Of a stretch of DNA of 5,579 nucleotides, positions 1 through 4,766 are shown in pieces. The position numbers and the translations under genes were made by a program. How positions within the stretch are numbered: position 1 is the stretch's first letter; each line of letters starts with the position of its first letter. Under the pieces are notes generated by a model. That model made no database searches, was not told where the DNA came from, and was given only the letters and a program-made list of their open reading frames with translations. The DNA comes from an uncultured Roseburia sp. (lineage in GTDB: Bacteria; Bacillota; Clostridia; Lachnospirales; Lachnospiraceae): NCBI GenBank assembly GCA_947384095.1, contig CANDFU010000143.1:1-5579 (forward strand), given 5' to 3'.

Positions 1-820
1 TGAGCGTCGTCGACTCTCCCTTAATCCGCACACTCTCCGGCGAATAAGAGATATCCGTCGCCACATATCCCGCTGCCGGCGTGCCCATCGTCTGAAACTC
101 TAAAGCCGCCTCCTTCGTACTGAGAATCTGGGCTGCAACCGTGACCGTGCTGATATTAAGCGTCAGCTTTGTCGTATCAATCACGTTCCCTTCTGCATCA
201 AAGAATACCGGAACCACACTGTCCGTGACATCTGACGACATTCCCTCCACGTTGATCGTGGCTGTCACCTTATCAATCTGGCTGATAATCGATGCCGGAC
301 CCGAAATCTTCATCAGGTTGGAGCCGACGATCTGCACCTCGCCCAGTGCACAGTTATCCGCGACCATGCCTTTTGTATCTGCAATAATGCGAATCTGTGT
401 CCGCCCGAGATCTACCAGCTCAATCTCCTTGTACAGTTGTTTTGAAACGATTCTGACATCATTTCCGGACTTCTGGACCGACACCGTCACGGGGACACGC
501 CAGTTTCCGCTCTTTTCGTCATGCTCGATTTTCTGCATATCCGCCGTCGCCTTAAAATCAGAATTGGACAGCTCTCTCTGAACGCTCCGCTTCGCGGACA
601 CACTGAAAGAAATCGTATTGTCTCCGCCCAGAACCTCGTAATATTTATCCTGTTCCGTAATATAATTTTCATTTACAAGAGTTACGCTGGTTGTATATGA
701 CTGCACGTTTATGGGATCGTCAATGTTGACCACGACAACCCAGAGCACCAGTGCGAACAGCAACGCCAGAAATTTGAGGCCAAAATTATTTACTACCTTT
801 CTGATCAGCTTTCCTACCAT
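1..820 (-). CDS. cdaR: CdaR, YbbR-domain regulator of diadenylate cyclase CdaA (3' part missing)
   Basis: Translation from the ATG at 818-820 gives 273 residues and runs off the left edge with no stop. It starts MVGKLIRKVVNNFGLKFLAL: a short basic head, then one membrane segment at about residues 13-32, then an extracellular beta-rich chain. This is the usual CdaR architecture, a membrane anchor followed by tandem YbbR repeats of roughly 80-90 residues. About two full repeats (around 45-135 and 140-228) and the start of a third are visible. Family members are usually about 400 residues, so roughly a third is off the window. In Firmicutes, CdaR binds CdaA at the membrane and modulates c-di-AMP synthesis. 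The start is fixed by a GAGGAGG site at 828-834, 7 nt away and inside cdaA; the genes overlap by 35 nt. In many Firmicutes glmM follows cdaR, which cannot be checked here. The family call rests on the anchor motif, the repeat pattern and the position after cdaA. Confidence 0.9.
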   Translation of the reverse strand, partial: MVGKLIRKVVNNFGLKFLALLFALVLWVVVVNIDDPINVQSYTTSVTLVNENYITEQDKYYEVLGGDNTISFSVSAKRSVQRELSNSDFKATADMQKIEHDEKSGNWRVPVTVSVQKSGNDVRIVSKQLYKEIELVDLGRTQIRIIADTKGMVADNCALGEVQIVGSNLMKISGPASIISQIDKVTATINVEGMSSDVTDSVVPVFFDAEGNVIDTTKLTLNISTVTVAAQILSTKEAALEFQTMGTPAAGYVATDISYSPESVRIKGESTTL

Positions 821-1736
821 TTTTCAGCCTCCTCTTCAACAACTCAAGTTTCGTCGGTTCCTGCTCCCGCTTCTGGACAAAGGCAAGTTTATTTTTCAGA
901 AATTCAGCGTCGACATTGCGGTACAATTCTCCGCCCATAGCAATAGACACACGCCCAGTCTCTTCCGAAACAGCGATCGTAAGCGAGTCTCCCACTTCAC
1001 TGATTCCCACCGCAGCGCGATGTCTGGTTCCAAGATCTTTACTGATCCGCAGGGAATCCGTCAGCGGAAGATAGCAGGTGGCAGCCACCACCCGGTCTCC
1101 GCGCACGATCACCGCGCCATCGTGAAGCGGTGTGTTTTTCTCAAAAATATTGATCAGAAGCTGGCTCGTCACAATCCCGTCTACCGCAATCCCGGTTCTC
1201 TCATATTCCGTCAGCAGAATCTCGTTCTCGACTACGATCAGCGCTCCCGTTTTGACCTTCCCCATCTCATAACAGGCTTTTACAATCTCATTGATCGTCC
1301 GGTCCGAAAACTTTCCGGCCTCTCCCTTTGAAAAGTCAAACGCTATAAGCGAAGATAAAATATTTCTCCTTCCCAGATTCTCCAGCGCCTTGCGCATTTC
1401 GGGCTGAAAAATAATGACAAGCGCAGTAATTGCCACACTCATCGTATTTTGTGCAATCCAGATAATCGTATTCATCTGGAATACCGCCGCCACCCCTACA
1501 AACAGCAAAATTACCAGTAATCCCCGCAGCAGCATCCAGGCTCTTGTACTCTTTATCCACACCAGCATATAGTAAAACAGAAAGGCGATTATGAAGATTT
1601 CCGCCACATCCGTCCACATCATCCTTGGCAGATCCATATAAATAGAAGCTTTATCCCAAAAAGCATCCAATGTCGCAATCACGCTCTGCACACGCTCCAC
1701 TTCCCTTCCTGACAAGCCGCCTGCTCCGCCGCTCAT
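786..1736 (-). CDS. cdaA: CdaA, membrane-bound diadenylate cyclase (c-di-AMP synthase)
   Basis: CdaA condenses two ATP into cyclic di-AMP. The 316-residue product has three membrane segments (about 45-62, 66-87, 94-112), then a linker with the conserved IIFQPEMRKALENLGR stretch (109-123), then the DAC domain (about 125-280). Both catalytic signatures are intact: DGA at 206-208 in NTPLHDGAVI, and GTRHR at 236-240 in DLGTRHRAAVGISE. SEETG follows at 258-261. The 40 residues before the first membrane helix are longer than in Bacillus subtilis CdaA. The ATG at 1736 has only a weak AGGG before it but lies 6 nt after the preceding stop, which fits coupled translation. A GTG at 1691 (residue 16) preceded by AGGAAGG is an alternative start. 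The basic tail (KRRLKNGRK) overlaps the start of cdaR. The family assignment is near certain; the exact start is not. Confidence 0.96.
   Translation of the reverse strand: MSGGAGGLSGREVERVQSVIATLDAFWDKASIYMDLPRMMWTDVAEIFIIAFLFYYMLVWIKSTRAWMLLRGLLVILLFVGVAAVFQMNTIIWIAQNTMSVAITALVIIFQPEMRKALENLGRRNILSSLIAFDFSKGEAGKFSDRTINEIVKACYEMGKVKTGALIVVENEILLTEYERTGIAVDGIVTSQLLINIFEKNTPLHDGAVIVRGDRVVAATCYLPLTDSLRISKDLGTRHRAAVGISEVGDSLTIAVSEETGRVSIAMGGELYRNVDAEFLKNKLAFVQKREQEPTKLELLKRRLKNGRKADQKGSK
828..834 (-). promoter_or_regulatory. Ribosome binding site of cdaR, inside cdaA
   Basis: On the minus strand the sequence reads GAGGAGG, 7 nt before the cdaR ATG at 820. It lies within the last 17 codons of cdaA, so ribosomes finishing cdaA pass over it. 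This strong site decides the cdaR start and suggests that cdaA and cdaR are translationally coupled. Confidence 0.8.
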
Positions 1737-1742
1737 CGGTCC

Positions 1743-2741
1743 CTAATCCAACCAGTCTTCCTCGATATCCATCTCTTCCACCAGCTGCTTTTTCGACAGC
1801 CGTTCCTCATCTCTGCCGCTGAAACGCTTTACCTTTTTGTCGGTTCCCGGCACAAACGCTTTTGGCACCGCTTTGACATAGTAATAATACTCATCATCCT
1901 CAAACTGCAGCCGTTCTGTTCTGGAATAGTCCAGATTAAAAAATAGAAACTGCAGAAAAAACGCAATCAGGCATGCCGCCACGCCCCCAAGCAGTACCTC
2001 GGGCGTCTTTCCGTTGATTCCGAGAAGCAGATAACCCGCCATCAGGCCTACCGACTCAAACACAATCCCGGAGACAATCGCCACGGTCCATGCATACTCG
2101 ATCGACATCCTGCGAATCAGATATACGATCACCAGTGTTGCCAGAAGCACCCCGAGCACAAGATACATCTCCTTGTTGCCGATCAGCTGATTCAGCACGA
2201 CCACAATCTTTGAGACAGCGCCATCCTCTTCCTCGACAGCGCCCGAGAGTACCGTGGCATTTTTCCGCACGCCGTCCAGAAAAAAGTAAACAACAGTTCC
2301 GCACACCAGTGCAAACGCTGAATACAATTCCCTGATCAGTCCCATCCCCAGCGGCATCACATAGGGAATATGAAGCTGGAAACACAGCGGTGTCAGAATC
2401 ACATCGTATCCGTTTTTCGGAGCAAAACGGAAATATACAAAATAAACCAGAATCAACAGAACCAGCGTCACAGCGCAGACCTCAAGCGAAAGCGCGTACA
2501 TATCGGCCAGTATCACCGCAGAAGCAAAAAAAATCATGCATCCCGTCGGAAGAACAGAGCATAACAGCGCCAGTATCAGAGCAACCGGCGTCCGACTGAT
2601 CGTCTTCATATATCCGATGCTGTTGTTAATCATCATAAACAGTGTGAAAGCAACAAAAAATCGTATGATGGGTATGATAAACACTTCGTTCCTGCTATAG
2701 AAGCGCACCATCTTTTCTTTCAGTTCCAATAAGGTTGTCAT
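1743..2741 (-). CDS. Uncharacterised polytopic membrane protein in the cdaA operon
   Basis: I cannot assign a named family to this 332-residue protein. A basic head (residues 1-19) is followed by seven or eight likely membrane segments, at about 21-40, 51-76, 82-106, 113-133 (weaker), 138-156, 192-209, 216-241 and 250-269. Between the fifth and sixth lies an acidic loop (AVEEEDGAVS, 168-177). The last 60 residues form a charged soluble tail with a tyrosine run (YYYY at 285-288), the stretch VKAVPKAFVPGTDKKVKRF, and a very acidic end (VEEMDIEEDWLD). No nucleotide-binding or enzymatic motif is visible. Its ATG has an AGGAGG site (2747-2752) 5 nt upstream, and its stop lies 6 nt before cdaA, so the two proteins are co-expressed. 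It may assist or respond to the cyclase, or transport something, but this is inference from position only. Confidence 0.85.
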   Translation of the reverse strand: MTTLLELKEKMVRFYSRNEVFIIPIIRFFVAFTLFMMINNSIGYMKTISRTPVALILALLCSVLPTGCMIFFASAVILADMYALSLEVCAVTLVLLILVYFVYFRFAPKNGYDVILTPLCFQLHIPYVMPLGMGLIRELYSAFALVCGTVVYFFLDGVRKNATVLSGAVEEEDGAVSKIVVVLNQLIGNKEMYLVLGVLLATLVIVYLIRRMSIEYAWTVAIVSGIVFESVGLMAGYLLLGINGKTPEVLLGGVAACLIAFFLQFLFFNLDYSRTERLQFEDDEYYYYVKAVPKAFVPGTDKKVKRFSGRDEERLSKKQLVEEMDIEEDWLD

Positions 2742-2756
2742 ATCTGCCTCCTGCTT

Positions 2757-3182
2757 TTACTGCCGGTCCCTGCCGCCGGGCATTTTGAGCTTTTCTTCCC
2801 GCTCATACATCTGATTCACTTTTTTCAGACTGCTGTAATACCGTTTTACCTTTCTGCGGCCTGTCGTATACTTAACATAAAATACAATATATGTCGCAAT
2901 GAGATAAGACAGTATAAATACCACATAAAAAGTCAGCAGCGTAGTCAGAAAGCCGCGGATATCCATACTGTTGATCTGCTCCATCAGCGTCTGCATGGAG
3001 TAAACCCCCCAGAGCCCGAGCAACAGGCCAAAACAGATCGTCCCCGTCACAAAGCTCCGCAAAAGCTGCAGTGAAATATAGTCCTTTCTTGCATACTGCG
3101 TCATCGGTCTGCATTCTTTGCCGTCAAACGTATCAAATCTTGATATTTTTATCATGTGCCGTAAACGTTCTTCATTTACCAT
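2757..3182 (-). CDS. Uncharacterised small two-helix membrane protein, first gene of the cdaA operon
   Basis: The product has 141 residues: a hydrophilic head (1-40), a membrane segment at about 43-61, a short loop (62-78), a second segment at about 79-103, and a strongly basic tail (TTGRRKVKRYYSSLKK, 106-121) that should lie on the cytoplasmic side. I recognise no family or active site. It is the first gene after the promoter at 3270-3297 and ends 15 nt before the next gene, whose RBS lies in that gap. The ATG at 3182 has AAAGG about 13 nt upstream, a long spacing. ATG codons at residue 10 (3155) and residue 27 (3104) are alternatives, but neither has a better RBS. Small two-helix proteins in operons with larger membrane proteins are often accessory subunits, but nothing here proves that role. 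Confidence 0.75.
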   Translation of the reverse strand: MVNEERLRHMIKISRFDTFDGKECRPMTQYARKDYISLQLLRSFVTGTICFGLLLGLWGVYSMQTLMEQINSMDIRGFLTTLLTFYVVFILSYLIATYIVFYVKYTTGRRKVKRYYSSLKKVNQMYEREEKLKMPGGRDRQ

Positions 3183-3269
3183 ACAGTAAAATTATCCTTT
3201 CCCTGCCTGCAAACCCATCGTCTGACCTGCTTTCATAAATTTGCACGCAGTAACGCATTCTTATAAAAC

Positions 3270-3297
3270 ATTATAGCACAATGACAACAATTTTCAA
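3270..3297 (-). promoter_or_regulatory. Extended -10 sigma-A-type promoter of the cdaA operon
   Basis: On the minus strand TTGAAA (3292-3297) is followed after 16 nt by a perfect TATAAT (3270-3275), which is directly preceded by TGC, an extended -10. Transcription should begin near 3263, giving a leader of about 80 nt before the first gene. The -35 box begins right after the T-run of the terminator at 3298-3336, so terminator and promoter abut without overlap. There is no other promoter of this quality before cdaR, so all four genes probably depend on it. Confidence 0.8.
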
Positions 3298-3336
3298 ACA
3301 AAAAAAGCAGGGGATATCTCTCAGGCCCTGCTTTTT
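3298..3336 (-). terminator. Rho-independent terminator after the comFC / yvyF-like unit
   Basis: An 11-bp perfect inverted repeat pairs 3302-3312 with 3326-3336 (minus strand AAAAAGCAGGG and CCCTGCTTTTT), with a 13-nt loop. On the minus strand the stem runs into a stretch of seven T. It lies about 60 nt after the stop of the yvyF-like gene. The A-rich left end also gives a U-run on the plus strand, so it could stop transcription both ways, though no plus-strand gene points at it. Confidence 0.9.
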
Positions 3337-3398
3337 ACTTTCTTTTCTGTTTTCCTGCACACATGTCCCACACGGCGCTTTCCGGATATGGCAAAAGA

Positions 3399-3800
3399 TT
3401 ACTGAAGAAAGCGCATCTTGTTTCCGTCCCGCTCCTGTTTCTTTACCTCCTGCTCCTTTGGCTTGCCGAGAACACCCGTAAAAGAATTGGACATAGCCGC
3501 TTTGCACTTATCGCAGAAACGCCCGCTCTTGATCGGCTCCCCGCAGTGCTCACAATTGATCCCGTCCGCGCCCGGCTCTGAGAGCGACAGACGCTCTTCC
3601 CTGATCCACTGCTTGATCTGCTTTGTCGACACATCCATCGCCTCGGAAAGGGCGCGGACAGAAGAACCCGGATTCTCGTCCAGATACTCCTTCACCTCGC
3701 GGAATTTCTCTTCAAGCTTCTTCTGACACATACTGCAAATCGGCGGCCCACTCATATAATTAAACAATCGTCCGCAGCTTCTACAATTTCTCACATCCAT
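3399..3800 (-). CDS. YvyF-like zinc-ribbon/HTH protein (flagellar operon protein family)
   Basis: The 133-residue product has two cysteine pairs at the N-terminus (C6-x2-C9, C22-x2-C25), a basic helical stretch, a MerR-like helix-turn-helix at about 46-70 (VRALSEAMDVSTKQIKQWIREERL), and two more pairs (C83-x2-C86, C96-x2-C99), then a charged tail. Two zinc ribbons around an HTH, together with the position after comFC, match the YvyF / TIGR03826 family, which in Bacillus sits between comFC and flgM. A role in DNA binding is likely from the HTH; the target is unknown. The reading frame opens at a TTG at 3824, but the real start is almost surely the ATG at 3800: AGGAGGGG lies 7 nt before it, whereas the TTG has no RBS. 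It follows comFC by 24 nt in the same transcript and is the last gene before the terminator. No flagellar gene is in view, so the flagellar label is by family only. Confidence 0.82.
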   Translation of the reverse strand: MDVRNCRSCGRLFNYMSGPPICSMCQKKLEEKFREVKEYLDENPGSSVRALSEAMDVSTKQIKQWIREERLSLSEPGADGINCEHCGEPIKSGRFCDKCKAAMSNSFTGVLGKPKEQEVKKQERDGNKMRFLQ

Positions 3801-3807
3801 GATTTTG

Positions 3808-3815
3808 CCCCTCCT
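3808..3815 (-). promoter_or_regulatory. Ribosome binding site that fixes the yvyF-like start
   Basis: The minus strand reads AGGAGGGG 7 nt before the ATG at 3800. The site lies inside the upstream in-frame extension that begins with TTG at 3824, so the first eight codons of the open frame are best read as untranslated spacer between comFC and this gene. Confidence 0.85.
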
Positions 3816-3824
3816 GCTTATCAA

Positions 3825-4568
3825 TCAGAATCCTGTTCCAATGCTGATACAGATATAATAGATATTCTTTATTCCGGCGGAAAGCAAAACTTCCGCAACC
3901 GCATCCATCGTGCTCCCTGTAGTATATATATCATCTACCAACAATATCTGATTCCATTTTACTATATCCGGCTCTAAATGAAAAGCATTTTTTAAATTGT
4001 GTCTGCGTTCGCTCTCGCTCAGGGTTTTCTGTGGAACGGTATTCCGGATCCGTTTTATCAGAGACGCCGTCGGCAGGCCAAGCTCCCTCCCAAGCGCCCG
4101 TGCGAATACTTCGGCCTGATTGTATCCGCGCAGCCGCGCTTTCCGAGGATACATTGGTATGGGAACAATCACCTCCATCCGGTGACGCGCAACCCACTCT
4201 CTGTATTGTTCCGCCGCCTCCCTGGCATAAAACAAGGCATATTCCCGCCGGTTGCCGTACTTAAACCGATACATTGACTGGCGGATCCCGCCTTTATATA
4301 CAAAAACAGCCTTTCCCTGCAGATATAAGTGCTTTTTCCTTCCACAGTCGCCACAGTACTCCGCCCGCTCGTCCCGAAGCGGTTTTCCACAACGTTTGCA
4401 CGCGGGTTCTTCCACCCTTTCGATCTGTCGCCTGCAGGATTCGCAGATCACCTCCCCCGGCGGCAGGATATCGTCGCATACCGGGCAGCGCGGCGGATAC
4501 CAGAACTCCAGAACCTCCTGCAAAACAAGGCGCAGGCAATCCCCCAAAATACGGCCGCAATTTTTCAT
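3825..4568 (-). CDS. comFC: ComFC-family protein (double zinc finger plus phosphoribosyltransferase fold)
   Basis: From the ATG at 4568 the product has 247 residues. The N-terminal half has LEFWYPPRCPVC (20-31) and four CxxC pairs (C28/C31, C42/C45, C57/C60, C72/C75), the ComF zinc-finger region. The C-terminal half is a type I phosphoribosyltransferase fold with VPIPMYPRKARLRGYNQAE (135-153), then LSESERRHNLKNAF, and the PRPP-binding signature VDDIYTTGST (211-220). Both landmarks are intact. In naturally competent bacteria ComFC helps single-stranded DNA uptake together with the ComFA helicase, but it is also widespread where competence is unproven, and no comFA is visible. The frame stays open to an ATG at 4661, giving 278 residues with a lysine-rich head unlike the family. 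I prefer 4568, because usual ComFC lengths are about 230-245 and a likely promoter (-10 at 4646-4651) lies inside the extension; its RBS (AAAGG) is modest. The yvyF-like gene follows it. Confidence 0.93.
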   Translation of the reverse strand: MKNCGRILGDCLRLVLQEVLEFWYPPRCPVCDDILPPGEVICESCRRQIERVEEPACKRCGKPLRDERAEYCGDCGRKKHLYLQGKAVFVYKGGIRQSMYRFKYGNRREYALFYAREAAEQYREWVARHRMEVIVPIPMYPRKARLRGYNQAEVFARALGRELGLPTASLIKRIRNTVPQKTLSESERRHNLKNAFHLEPDIVKWNQILLVDDIYTTGSTMDAVAEVLLSAGIKNIYYICISIGTGF

Positions 4569-4645
4569 CTTTCCCTTTCTAAAATCTCTCCGAAATTTAT
4601 CGTACCATTTTTCCCCAAAGGAAACCATAAACATTTTCTTAATTT

Positions 4646-4674
4646 TTTCTAAGATATTCATTCACTTCCGTCAA
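4646..4674 (-). promoter_or_regulatory. Likely promoter of the comFC / yvyF-like unit
   Basis: On the minus strand TTGACG (4669-4674) is followed after 17 nt by TAGAAA (4646-4651). The -35 is 5 of 6 and the -10 is 4 of 6 to the consensus, so it is a moderate promoter. Transcription would begin near 4639, downstream of the ATG at 4661, which argues for the comFC start at 4568. Confidence 0.5.
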
Positions 4675-4683
4675 ATACACCGC

Positions 4684-4712
4684 TTGACGAATTGCTGATT
4701 TGTCTTTATAAT
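4684..4712 (+). promoter_or_regulatory. Strong sigma-A-type promoter of the substrate-binding lipoprotein gene
   Basis: TTGACG (4684-4689), a 17-nt spacer, then a perfect TATAAT (4707-4712). Transcription should begin near 4719, giving a leader of about 48 nt that contains the palindrome at 4727-4744 and the RBS. This is the best-scoring promoter by eye in the window. Confidence 0.85.
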
Positions 4713-4726
4713 CTTTTTCATTGATA

Positions 4727-4744
4727 ACATTAAAGCTTTAATGT
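4727..4744. repeat. 18-bp perfect palindrome in the transporter leader, operator-like
   Basis: ACATTAAAGCTTTAATGT is fully self-complementary. It is centred about 17 nt after the predicted transcription start and ends 3 nt before the AAAGGAGG ribosome binding site. That place suits a dimeric repressor blocking transcription, or a weak mRNA hairpin next to the RBS. It is AT-rich and has no loop or T-run, so it is not a terminator. The binding protein is unknown. Confidence 0.6.
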
Positions 4745-4766
4745 GTTAAAGGAGGAGAATCATATT

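Noticed and set aside
141..581. 146-codon plus-strand open frame opposite cdaR
   Set aside because: It is antisense to a clear YbbR-domain gene with a strong RBS. The Thr/Ser/Ile-rich product has no recognisable motif and no RBS.
711..1331. 206-codon plus-strand open frame opposite cdaA
   Set aside because: It lies antisense to cdaA, whose catalytic motifs are intact. The product is rich in Arg, Ser, Phe and His without domain features, and there is no RBS before it.
3192..3236. 14-codon minus-strand leader ORF (MKAGQTMGLQAGKG) before the first cda operon gene
   Set aside because: There is no RBS before its ATG, and it has no regulatory codon run or attenuator hairpin, so it is probably chance.
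3183..3263. Possible c-di-AMP riboswitch in the leader of the cda operon
   Set aside because: The leader is only about 80 nt, shorter than the ydaO/yuaA class, and I see no pairing scheme or expression-platform terminator.
3271..3634. Small overlapping open frames on both strands around the terminator and the yvyF-like gene
   Set aside because: They span the terminator and promoter or are antisense to the zinc-ribbon gene, lack RBSs, and have no family features.
4569..4661. N-terminal 31-residue extension of ComFC
   Set aside because: It is lysine- and phenylalanine-rich and AT-rich unlike the rest, lies beyond the usual family start, and contains a likely promoter -10. It is kept as an alternative start only.
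4252..4698. Plus-strand open frames opposite comFC, up to 148 codons
   Set aside because: They are antisense to a well-supported ComFC protein, have no RBS or promoter, and have the composition of an antisense frame.
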